The notes beneath the pieces were generated by a model. That model was not told the origin of the DNA. It saw only the letters and a program-made list of their open reading frames with translations, and did no database searches. From Sporothrix humicola (taxonomy: Eukaryota > Ascomycota > Sordariomycetes > Ophiostomatales > Ophiostomataceae): 64,000 nt of DNA. This document shows, in pieces, positions 13,491 through 22,325 of this stretch (its first letter is position 1; every line of letters begins with the position of its first letter). Made by a program: the position numbers and the translations under genes. The DNA is taken from positions 124,001 through 188,000 of the forward strand of contig WNYE01000028.1 in assembly GCA_021396245.1 (NCBI GenBank). The letters run 5' to 3'.

Positions 13491-13522
13491 TGTCGCTCTG
13501 TCGCTCTGTCGCTCTGTCGCTC
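13491..13522. repeat. Octanucleotide tandem repeat (TGTCGCTC)x4
   Basis: Four perfect copies of the 8-mer TGTCGCTC lie head to tail inside the long gene-free region. This is a simple minisatellite-like tract with no visible link to a gene. Confidence 0.9.
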
Positions 13523-14339
13523 GTGTTTCTTGTTGCTCTTTGCTGGCCCCTTGCTTGAGCGTGGCGAAGGCAGATAGCAGAAGAGCAGAAGAGGGGTTGG
13601 CTCGCGGCATCAATCGCACCATGGCGGCATGATGCCATACGAAAGAGGGGTGGATGAAAACAGCAAGGCTGGGTCGTTTGGATACGAAAAGAGAAAAGAA
13701 GTTGTTGAAAATCGTTACGACATCCGGTCAACGACGACAACGTCACCCTGCCCATCTGTCCATCATCAACAGATCCGGATACAGCCCACGACAAGGAGGC
13801 ACAACACACTCCTGATGGCGTGCATTAGCATCAGCTGTCATTGTGCATCTGGGTGTCAATGATGTGTTCATATGTCTAACTCCCTGCCTACCTGTGCCTG
13901 CCACGCCGATTTATGCAAGTGATGTGAGTGACAGGTAGCCGATCATCAAGTTGAGTCTCGACTTCATACTCCGCGATGTCACTCCTGACTGTCTGGCATC
14001 TCTGTGGTGGCAGGTAGTGAAGCGTTATAAGCCCTTACCTCGAGGTGGTGTCTCAAGGGCATCGTGCTCTCGGGTATCTTGTCATGACCACGACTGCTCC
14101 TGTCTCGGACCCTTTGTGTACTCTCAGAGGAGGTGTGCCCGTCTCGTGAGCTGCCAACATCGTGGGAGAAGGGATACCGTGACGATCAGGGTCTGTTCCG
14201 ATGCTGCCCTCTGTCATCACCTATCTCAGAGGCCGCCGCAGTGAGCGTCTATCGATACGCTTACATGTCCATCTCAAGGTTGTGATGTTGATATCCTAAC
14301 ATTCACAAGCATGATATGTCAACCCGTGATGAAAGTACA

Positions 14340-14700
14340 ATGTCTGGCGCATGTTCATTTTGCCGTTCCTGTATGTTCAAAGACCCAAACTAGGGCGCTA
14401 CCTCATATGTATGTGTTTGAAGTGCTTTTGTGTCTTTGAACGTATTTCTTGTAGTTTTATATATTTACTTTACTTCATTTCATCTTATTGTGTTTTTTTT
14501 TTGTTTTTGTTTTTTTTTTTGACTGTAAATTTCATTGCTGGTTAAACGTTTATTTTGTTTGTCTTTATAATTTTTGTCCTTTTTTGCGGTATTTCAAAGA
14601 GAAAATATTCAGAATAAATACCCATAAAACCATATGTTTTGCTAGACTTTCTTGTCTTTTTAAACATCGTTTAATAACATCACATTATTGGGTACCTGTC
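14340..14700. other. AT-rich island with long T runs
   Basis: Base composition drops sharply to A/T here, with two long T runs around 14490-14520, in contrast to the roughly half-GC DNA on both sides. It lies 0.9-1.3 kb upstream of the P450 start. It could be a degenerate repeat or a terminator or spacer-like segment. I see no terminal inverted repeats or transposase remnant. Confidence 0.5.
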
Positions 14701-15643
14701 GCGCATGTCGATGTGTTGATGTCAAAATATCTATCAAAGGTGTGTAAAGCTTTCTGGGCAAAACTAAAAGCGGCAGCACAGCCTCGTTTCTGCATTTCTG
14801 GAAACAGTCCGGCGCAATAAAAGCTGTGTGTCCGGCTGAAAAGCGCCCAAGATAATATCGTAAATTCTCACCGCCCGCGCCCCGCGACTATCGTCACTCA
14901 TCGGTGTAATTAATGCATCCGCGGACGGGGACGGGACCTCTTGCCAGTGGCGGTCGGACCGGGCGAAAGTGCGATTGAATTGCGATTGAAGACACAATTT
15001 TATAATAAATGCTTTTGAGATAATTGCATCATACGATTGTTCTTATGCCTAGAGAGGAAAGACCAGTGTGTCCCGAATTTGCAGTCTGAGCGGGCATTCC
15101 TTCCTCCTATCAACATTGTCGACAACATCGTCAATTGAGGAAAGAGCTCCCCTCTGCCCTTCGCACCTCCCTGCATCTTGTTGAAACAAGCAGCGGCTGC
15201 CCTGCCCGGCGGGTTGGAAAGGTCGACCTTGGACGAAAGACGAAACACGAACAGCCCCTCGCTCCTGCCTCTTCCACAGAGCTCTCGTGAAGCATCGCCT
15301 GCGGTTTCCTTCTGAGAGTTTTGGGAAACAACCAGTTCGTCCAATTCGGCAGTCGCACAAAAAGTTACAAAAGACGACAAGGACGAGAGGAAAAGGGTCA
15401 ATTGCATCCGAGACCACACAATCACCGACATCAATCCATCTGCACCCATCGCACGATTCTCATTCTCACCAGGCCGCGTGCACTGACAGTTGAAACGGCA
15501 ACCCCACTTAAACGCCGCCTCCGCTCAGGCTCAGGGCCGCTGTATCTCACAGCACATCGCGACTTTACTTTGACTTTCGACTTTCGTCTTCTTCTTCATT
15601 TCCTCCTCTCCTCACCTATCAATTGGCACACCCCTCACCACCG

Positions 15644-17203
15644 ATGGACAGCCGCCAGCTCATCTACACCGTGGCCGGCCTGCTGCTGGCGGTCGTGCTA
15701 GCCAGGGCCTTTCGCACGCCCGTGATCCGGCGCAACGGTGTCCCCCTCCGCAAACCGCCCAACACGCTGCTCCTCGTCGGAAACGGCATCCTGTTTTTGC
15801 AGGCGCGCCAGAAGCTGTTTGCGTGGTTTGTCAAGTGCCAGCGGCAGTTTGGCTACGAGACGTTCCAGGTGGCGGTGCCGACGCTGCCGCCGGGCGTGGT
15901 GATCAACGACCCGCGCAATTTGGAGTTTGTGTTCAAGAACGAGGGGAGCCTCATCAGCAAGGGTAGCTTTGTCAAGGGCATGCTGTGGGACCTGTTTGGA
16001 CACGGGATCGTGAATGCCGACGGCGACGTGTGGCGGACGCAGCGCAAGGCCGGGCTGAGCTTTCTCAACACGGCCAACATTCGCGTCTTGACGGACGTGG
16101 CCCTCCCAAAATATCTGGGAGATACGCTGACCTCTTTGCGACAGTCGTCGTCTGCAGACAGCGGCGCAGTGGACCTCCAAGCCGTCTTCCACGAGCTCAC
16201 GTCGTGCATCATGGGCCGCATGGCGTACAACATGGAGATGCACGCGGACGACGAGTTTACCGTGGCCTTTGACTATGCGTCGGGGGCGACGACCGAGCGG
16301 TTTCAGAACCCGCTGTGGTTTGTGACGGAAGCGATTGCCGGCTCGGCGGACCTGCGCAAATCGCTGGCGACGGTCAAGGCTTTTGGCCAGCGGATCGTGT
16401 CCACGGCCGTGGCCGACCGAAAGGCGCAGCACGGGAGGGGAGCGTCGACACAGACGTCGACTTTGTCTGTCCCCCCGAGTAGTGCCGACAGCAAGATCAA
16501 CGAGGTCTCGGGCAGCCTGATCCAGTCGCTGCTGGACGCCATCTCGGACCAGGAGGTCGTGGCCGACGCGGCGCTCAACTACTTGTCGGCCGGCCGCGAC
16601 ACCGTCGCCCAGGGCCTGACCTGGACCTTTTACATGCTCATGAAGCATCCGCAAATCGTCGAGACGATCAGACAAGAAGTAAAGGGCGTCCTGTCCTCTG
16701 GAGGGGAGGATGACTTTGCCCGTTTGACACCCGTCGCCCTCCCGTATACCATGGCCGTCTTCTACGAAGGCCTCCGCCTCTTCCCGCCCATCCCCTTTGA
16801 AATCAAGCAGGTCGAGGCCGACCGGCTCGTCCTCCCCGACGGCACCGAGCTGACAAAGGGCGCCCTCGTTATCTGGTGCTCCTGGGCCCTCAACCGGTCG
16901 CACCGCACATGGGGCGAGGATGCCGACGAGTTCAGGCCGGAGCGGTGGCTTCACTCTAGCCCGGACGGCCAGAGCCGCCTTATCAACCGCAGCGCGTCCG
17001 AGTTCCCCGTGTTCCACGGCGGCCCGCGCACGTGTCTCGGTAAGAAAATGGCCGAGTCTATGGCCGTGCAGACCATGGCGGCGGTTGCGTACTACTTTGA
17101 TTTTACACTGGTCGACCCGACGGCAGAACGCGTCACCAAGACGAGTCTGACATTGCCGATGGAGGGCGGTTTGCCATGTTATGTAAAAGCGAGGGACGTG
17201 TAG
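15644..17203 (+). CDS. Membrane-anchored cytochrome P450 (CYP52/CYP86-like fatty acid or alkane hydroxylase type)
   Basis: The protein is 519 residues and intronless, a normal P450 length. An N-terminal membrane anchor covers about residues 6-22 (IYTVAGLLLAVVLARAF), as in ER-bound P450s. The family signatures are in order: the I-helix oxygen-activation motif AGRDT (316-320), the K-helix ExxR pair (E375, R378 in EGLR), FRPERW near 430-435, and the heme loop FHGGPRTCLG with the axial cysteine at 464. AGRDT, and the GHGIVNADGDVWRTQRKA block near residue 120, are characteristic of the CYP52/CYP86-like clade, many of which hydroxylate fatty acids or alkanes; the substrate here is unknown. The start chosen is the first ATG of the frame; upstream extension uses no ATG. 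The gene converges on a PDR transporter 448 bp away, which may hint at a shared detoxification role (inference). It needs a P450 reductase encoded elsewhere. Confidence 0.93.
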   Translation: MDSRQLIYTVAGLLLAVVLARAFRTPVIRRNGVPLRKPPNTLLLVGNGILFLQARQKLFAWFVKCQRQFGYETFQVAVPTLPPGVVINDPRNLEFVFKNEGSLISKGSFVKGMLWDLFGHGIVNADGDVWRTQRKAGLSFLNTANIRVLTDVALPKYLGDTLTSLRQSSSADSGAVDLQAVFHELTSCIMGRMAYNMEMHADDEFTVAFDYASGATTERFQNPLWFVTEAIAGSADLRKSLATVKAFGQRIVSTAVADRKAQHGRGASTQTSTLSVPPSSADSKINEVSGSLIQSLLDAISDQEVVADAALNYLSAGRDTVAQGLTWTFYMLMKHPQIVETIRQEVKGVLSSGGEDDFARLTPVALPYTMAVFYEGLRLFPPIPFEIKQVEADRLVLPDGTELTKGALVIWCSWALNRSHRTWGEDADEFRPERWLHSSPDGQSRLINRSASEFPVFHGGPRTCLGKKMAESMAVQTMAAVAYYFDFTLVDPTAERVTKTSLTLPMEGGLPCYVKARDV

Positions 17204-17651
17204 AAGGAGACAGGTGTTTAATGTCAGAAACGTCACGTTTATGTATATATGATTTAACGGACTCGTTGAAAGGTATCGGACTGTATTGTGCTATGTACCC
17301 TTTCCAAAAGCTTGCCTATCTATTATGAAGTTTTTTTTTCTCGGTAAACCTTTTCCTATTTTTTTTGTTGCTTTTCTTCTTTTTTTTTCTGGCTGTAAAT
17401 CAAACCTGCATCAATCTATGGTATGTGAAATGTCTAGATGCAGCAGATCATCCTCATTTTCCTCCTTCTCCTCAGCCCCCCTTTTAGATTAGTTGTAAAT
17501 GGCAGTATAAATAAAAAAAGCAGGCCGCCTGTAAATGCAAGACGCAGAACAAAAAGTAAAACGAAAAGAAGGAAATAAAACGCAACGTCATGGTCTCATA
17601 TAATAAAAGACAATGTAAATGTTGATATGTATGTGTGTGTAGTGGGTAGGC
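17204..17651. other. Shared 3' intergenic spacer of the convergent P450 and ABC transporter genes
   Basis: This 448-bp AT-rich spacer must hold both 3' untranslated regions and polyadenylation sites. On the plus strand it contains four TGTAAAT heptamers (17394, 17494, 17530, 17614), plus T-rich tracts and an ATGTGTGTGT run near its right end. No open frame of note. Confidence 0.7.
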
Positions 17652-20600
17652 TTAACGCTTGTTGAAGTTCAAGAAGCGCGAGGCAAGGAAGATGATAATG
17701 ACGTTGCTGGCAATAAACGAAATGTAGATGCCCAGGTCGCGCCAGCGGTTGTCAAACGACAGGTTGAGCGGCTCGTAGAACTGGTCGCCGACCGCGTAGG
17801 CGCAGTAGCCGCAGTCCGACATCGACGACGGGTTGGCAATGTAGCCCGAGCCGCCGCGGCTGAAGAAGGGCTCCATGTAGTCCTCACACGTCATGTTCGA
17901 CGGCGGCTGGAACACGTTGAGCTCGGCCTCCTTGCAGACGACGGGCAGCTCGTGCAGCGCCGTGACCACCATGCCGCCGATCAGGCGCGTAAAGGGGTCC
18001 AGCTGGTACAGCCACGAGCGCCAGAACGCGGGCATGTTGGCCGACGAGATCGTGACACCGCAGAACAGCGCAAACGTGATCATGATGAAGGGGTCAAACT
18101 GGCTGGAAATGAACGTCGACGGCGTCAGCGCAGACAGGCCCTGGCCAAGCGTGATGCTGAACAGCTCCGTGATCAGAACAAAGAAGAACTGCAGGCCGGC
18201 ACGCGACGTCTCCTTCTGGAGGCCGGGCATGTAGTACAGCGGCAGGAAGAACGCGACAGCACACAGGATGGCGTACGGCAGCTCGGCCACCAGCATGCCC
18301 AGCGCAAAGACGGGGCCGCTGTACATCTTGGACGACGACTCGCGGAAGAAAATGCTGCGCTTGATGTGGTACATGACCTCAACAGGCGAGATAATGAGAG
18401 CGGGAAGAACCGTGACCTGGAACATGACGAAAACCTTGTACTGCAGCGACGACCGCGAGTCGTCCAGGTTCAGGTACGTGAGACCGGTGAGCAGGGCAAT
18501 GACGACGTGGTTGAACAGACGCGAGAACTGGTAGTTGGCCTCGCGGAAGAGGGCGACGCTGGTGCGGTGGACGACAATCTTGACCTGGTGGGTGAACGGC
18601 GAGGCATACTCCTTCTGGGGCGCGACGGCCTTGATGCCGGTGCCTGTGGCGGCCGACTTGACCTGCTCGAGCGTCAGGTTGTCATTGCCGCCAACGACAC
18701 CGCTGGCCTCCATCTCCTCGCGTCTGACAGCCTCGATACGCTCAGCCTTGATCCGCTCGATGGATGCCTTGACCTCGACGAACTCGGGGCTCTCGGCCCA
18801 AAGATCGGCCCAGTCGCGGTTGCCAATACGCGGCGAGCTGCCGGCACCAATGGCCTCCAGCATGAACTCGGCGACGTTGTCTGTGTCCTTGGCGATGGCG
18901 CCGTTGCGCTTGAAGTAGGCACGCAGAATGTCGGCGTCCTTGCCAATGTCACCAAAGTAGATGCAGCGGCCGCCAGAGCGCAGAAGCAGGAGACGGTCGA
19001 ACTGGTCGAAGAGGGCGGCGTTGGGCTGGTGGATCGTGCACAGAATAGCCTGGCCAGCGGCAGCCAGCTTGCGGAGGAAACGGATAATGTTGTAGGCGGA
19101 CTGCGAGTCGAGGCCAGAGGTAGGCTCGTCTAGGAACAGAAGCATCTCGGGCTTGGCAGCCAGCTCGACACCAATCGTGACACGCTTGCGCTGCTCGACA
19201 GTCAAACCAGCCTCGGGGAGGCCAATGATACAGTCGGCGAGCTCCTCGAGCTCCAAAAGACCAATAATCTCCTCGACGTAGGCGTACTTCTCGGCGCGCG
19301 GGGTGTCGTAGGGCTGGCGCAGGTCGGCCGAGAAGCGGAAGGCCTCGCGGACGGTCTGGGACGGGTCGTGCACATCCATCTGCTCGGCGTACGACGTGCT
19401 GCGCTGGAACTGCTTGCCGGGCTTCTGGCCGTCGACCAACACACTGCGCGACGGAGAAATGACACCAATGTTCTTGCGCGAGGCCAGCACATCGAGAAGA
19501 GTCGTCTTGCCAGCACCCGAGGCACCCATCAGGGCCGTCAGCGAGCCGGGCTTGACGTAGCCGTAGACATCGTTGAGCAGACGGCGCGTGCCGCCGGCGA
19601 CGGGGACATCGTAGTTGAGGCCCTCCCAGGTGAGAATGCTCTTGGAGTTGATGCTGAGCTCAGAGCTGGCTGCCTCCTCCTTGGTGCGGCGGCGCTCTTC
19701 TCTCTTTTCGACGAGCTTCTTGTTGAGCTCAGTGCGCTCCTTGCTCGGGCGGCTGTAGACGAGAGCGGCGTTGCCACCCATGCCAAAGCGGACGATCTCG
19801 CCCAAGACAACGTTGAGGAGCAGGAAGAAGACAATAATGGCAAAGACAATGCCCCAGTTGCGCCACAGATCGTTGGGCGAGTACGAGAAGCCCTGCTCAA
19901 TGTAGGCAGAGCCCGAGACCATGTCAGTGCCGTAGACAGAGCCGGCGAGCGTGCAGACCTGGTGGTTGATGTCGTCGTAGCCAGGGCCGGAGGGAACCAG
20001 CGTCTGTGGACTGCAGACCATGTCGATGCGACTGAATTCGTTTTCCATCATGGCACTGAACACGAGACCCAGGATGTTGATGTAGTATATCCATCGTAAC
20101 CACACCTTCTCGGACTGGTACTGGATCAGATAACCGGACGTGATAACGTAGAGCGTGACCATGACGACGGCCATCTTGTTCGCGTAGTCGAAATCGGGAC
20201 TGATACAGCCAACAATGCGGACGAAAAGGGTCATGGCAATGTTACCGGACAAAATCAGCAGGAAGAACGTGAAGAAGGCGCCTGGGCTCCGATACAGGTT
20301 GCTGGCAAAGTAGACGATGACACAGAAGACAAAGATACGCGTGACGGCAAAGGCCTGGTCGACAATGATCTGGGCAAGCCAGAGCGCCGATGGTCGATGG
20401 AAGGCGTATGCTCGATGTTTGTTTAGGACACCGCGGCCCAGCATAATGGTCGACAATTCGGCAAAGGCTTCGAAGGCGTTGAACAGGAGCGAGATGAACA
20501 TGAGACCGCCCTTGCCAAAGGCACTTTCGGTCGTGACGGGGAGACGGAGATACAGGGTAGCGAGAACGATGGCGATAACAATAGTGCGGAACCAGGCGAG

Positions 20601-22325
20601 AGCAAGGGCAACCTTGTCCTGCCATTTGAGGACAAACTGGCGCTTCATCAGCGCCCAGATCTGGCGGTAGAAGGGGATGGCGTAGACAGTGCCACCGGCA
20701 CCCCACTGCTTGCTCTCCTTAACAGCAAGGCGGAAGTCGTGGTACTTCTCCTCCTCCTCGGGGAGCGTGGCCTTGTAAGCGGTCATTTCCTCATCGAGGC
20801 GGCGAGCAAAGGTCGACTGGTTAAAGGCCTCGGCGAGCGAAGCAGGGTCGTGGGGAGCGTTCTCCTCAGAGAAGCCGGGCGCATAGATACGCTCGTACTC
20901 GTCCGTGCAGCCCGTCAGGTAGTCGGGAGTGGTCTGGCGGGGACGGGACTCGAAGCCGAGGCTCTCAAAGTAGCCACGAGCCTCCTGGGCAGGGCCGAAG
21001 TAGGCCTGGCGGCCGCCGTCGATGACAAGGACCTTGTCGAACTGGGAGAAGATGTTCTCCGAGGCCTGGTAGAGGGACACAAAGGTGGTGGTCTGGTACA
21101 GGGTGCAGTAGGCGCGGAGACACTTGATAAAGTCAAGGGCAGTCGACGCATCGAGACCGCGTGTGCTGTTGTCAAAGGAGACGACACAGGCGTTGGTGCA
21201 GAGCATCTCAGCAATGCTGACACGCTTCTTCTCGCCACCCGAAACACCACGGACAAAGGGGCCACCGACGACAGTGTTGCGGGTGTGCTCAATGTTGAAC
21301 ATCTTGAGCATCGTGTCGACAACCTCGGACTTGAACTTCTTCTTGGTCATGCCCTCGGGAAGCTTGCCGGCAACCTTGGTGTCGAGGGCGAAAGCCAGCG
21401 TCTGCTCGACCGTCAGAGTCGCGTGGTGCACATCGTCCTCTTGGTTGTAGACACACTCGCCGCGGTAGCTCTCAAACTCCTTGGCAGAGAAGGGGCCATA
21501 CGTGACCTCGCCGTCAACACCCGTGTAGCCGTAGCGCTGGTTTGCGATCGTCTTGAGGAAAGTCGTGCAGCCGGAGCCAGGCTTGCCCAGAACGAGAACC
21601 ATCTCGCCGGGCTTGCAGACACCGCGGAAGTTCTCGAGGATCGTCCGTTGCGTGCCCTTGGGGCCTTTGCCCATCCAGCGCAGAACGGGGCTGATGACAT
21701 CAAAGAAGCTGACAATGGCGTCCGGGAATGTGCGCACAAAGTTGGAGGTGCCGCCCATACCGCGGACGGAGAACTGGTCCCAGTACACGCCAATGTGCTT
21801 GGGGCGGATGCCGGCCGCGCGCTCAGCAGCCAAACTGCCACGCAGGTAGCTCTCGAGGTCGAAGCGGTCCTCGCTGCTGTCGTCGCCATCGCCATTGGCA
21901 TCGTCAGACGACTTGCCGGCAACAGCCTTCTCCGCGTCTAGTGGAATGCGGGTATGGCTGGCACGGCTCTCGGCACGGCTCCGGATACGGCTTGCGCGCG
22001 AAAGGCCCGACAGCTCGTGCTGCAGGTGCTCAAACTCGCTGACGGCATTCTCGACAGACACGCCAGGGTCGGGACGCGTTGTGCCGTTGGGGTTGTTGCG
22101 GCGAGCCTCTTCGCGGAGGTCGTCAAGGTCGACGGTGGTGGCAGTCGAGGTGGAAGAGACAGACGGCCGGGGCGCAGCCTCAACCTCATCCTTGCCATGC
22201 TGGTAACGGGGATCGGACTGAGAAGCGGCACCAGCAGCAGCAGCCGGGGTTGAGGGCGCAGCGGGAGAATCAGTCGCCGGAGCTGCAGCCGGGACAGTCC
22301 CTTGTTCCAAATCTTTTTCCGCCAT
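17652..22325 (-). CDS. PDR-type (ABCG full-size) ABC transporter
   Basis: The protein is 1557 residues with no intron, typical for the fungal pleiotropic drug resistance family. The arrangement is (NBD-TMD)x2. An acidic, low-complexity N-terminus (about 1-150) precedes NBD1. NBD1 has the PDR-specific degenerate Walker A GKPGSGCTT (about 246-254, Cys in place of Lys), signature VSGGEKKR and Walker B/D-loop SFDNSTRGLD. TMD1 follows at about 600-880. NBD2 has a canonical Walker A GASGAGKTT (about 933), a degenerate signature LTVEQRKRV and Walker B LLFLDEPTSGLD; the two sites are thus asymmetric as in Cdr1/Pdr5. TMD2 covers about 1270-1557 and includes a Cys-containing extracellular loop with NMTC. 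It should export hydrophobic drugs, fungicides or metabolites at the plasma membrane using ATP. The start is the only ATG at the beginning of the frame; an 82-codon upstream extension contains no ATG. It has a 5.4-kb upstream region and converges with the P450. Confidence 0.96.
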   Translation of the reverse strand: MAEKDLEQGTVPAAAPATDSPAAPSTPAAAAGAASQSDPRYQHGKDEVEAAPRPSVSSTSTATTVDLDDLREEARRNNPNGTTRPDPGVSVENAVSEFEHLQHELSGLSRASRIRSRAESRASHTRIPLDAEKAVAGKSSDDANGDGDDSSEDRFDLESYLRGSLAAERAAGIRPKHIGVYWDQFSVRGMGGTSNFVRTFPDAIVSFFDVISPVLRWMGKGPKGTQRTILENFRGVCKPGEMVLVLGKPGSGCTTFLKTIANQRYGYTGVDGEVTYGPFSAKEFESYRGECVYNQEDDVHHATLTVEQTLAFALDTKVAGKLPEGMTKKKFKSEVVDTMLKMFNIEHTRNTVVGGPFVRGVSGGEKKRVSIAEMLCTNACVVSFDNSTRGLDASTALDFIKCLRAYCTLYQTTTFVSLYQASENIFSQFDKVLVIDGGRQAYFGPAQEARGYFESLGFESRPRQTTPDYLTGCTDEYERIYAPGFSEENAPHDPASLAEAFNQSTFARRLDEEMTAYKATLPEEEEKYHDFRLAVKESKQWGAGGTVYAIPFYRQIWALMKRQFVLKWQDKVALALAWFRTIVIAIVLATLYLRLPVTTESAFGKGGLMFISLLFNAFEAFAELSTIMLGRGVLNKHRAYAFHRPSALWLAQIIVDQAFAVTRIFVFCVIVYFASNLYRSPGAFFTFFLLILSGNIAMTLFVRIVGCISPDFDYANKMAVVMVTLYVITSGYLIQYQSEKVWLRWIYYINILGLVFSAMMENEFSRIDMVCSPQTLVPSGPGYDDINHQVCTLAGSVYGTDMVSGSAYIEQGFSYSPNDLWRNWGIVFAIIVFFLLLNVVLGEIVRFGMGGNAALVYSRPSKERTELNKKLVEKREERRRTKEEAASSELSINSKSILTWEGLNYDVPVAGGTRRLLNDVYGYVKPGSLTALMGASGAGKTTLLDVLASRKNIGVISPSRSVLVDGQKPGKQFQRSTSYAEQMDVHDPSQTVREAFRFSADLRQPYDTPRAEKYAYVEEIIGLLELEELADCIIGLPEAGLTVEQRKRVTIGVELAAKPEMLLFLDEPTSGLDSQSAYNIIRFLRKLAAAGQAILCTIHQPNAALFDQFDRLLLLRSGGRCIYFGDIGKDADILRAYFKRNGAIAKDTDNVAEFMLEAIGAGSSPRIGNRDWADLWAESPEFVEVKASIERIKAERIEAVRREEMEASGVVGGNDNLTLEQVKSAATGTGIKAVAPQKEYASPFTHQVKIVVHRTSVALFREANYQFSRLFNHVVIALLTGLTYLNLDDSRSSLQYKVFVMFQVTVLPALIISPVEVMYHIKRSIFFRESSSKMYSGPVFALGMLVAELPYAILCAVAFFLPLYYMPGLQKETSRAGLQFFFVLITELFSITLGQGLSALTPSTFISSQFDPFIMITFALFCGVTISSANMPAFWRSWLYQLDPFTRLIGGMVVTALHELPVVCKEAELNVFQPPSNMTCEDYMEPFFSRGGSGYIANPSSMSDCGYCAYAVGDQFYEPLNLSFDNRWRDLGIYISFIASNVIIIFLASRFLNFNKR

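Larger units (their letters stand above)
2813..15643. other. 12.8-kb gene-free stretch between divergent genes
   Basis: No open frame here has a recognisable domain, balanced composition or intron structure typical of the neighbouring genes; the longer frames (up to 341 codons) are translations of pyrimidine-rich low-complexity DNA. It contains alternating strand-biased blocks: purine-rich on the plus strand at about 4290-4740, 7120-7450 and 10060-10170, and T/C-rich at about 9320-9370, 12370-12430 and 15560-15620. It also holds an AT-rich, T-run-rich part at about 14340-14700, an octanucleotide repeat at 13491-13522 and several TACTCCGTA-type motifs. The parts nearest 2812 and 15643 must contain the leaders and promoters of the flanking genes. 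Untranslated RNAs or a spliced gene with very short exons cannot be excluded by eye. Confidence 0.6.

Noticed and set aside
15623..15643. Seven-codon extension of the P450
   Set aside because: It would need a TTG start; the ATG at 15644 directly precedes the membrane anchor.
15698..17236. 512-codon minus-strand frame opposite the P450
   Set aside because: Antisense shadow with Arg/His/Gln-rich translation and no recognisable motif.
17952..21941. Long plus-strand open frames (393 and 400 codons) opposite the ABC transporter
   Set aside because: They lie antisense to a clear PDR gene; their translations are Arg/Glu/Leu-rich with no domain and reflect the codon bias of the real gene.
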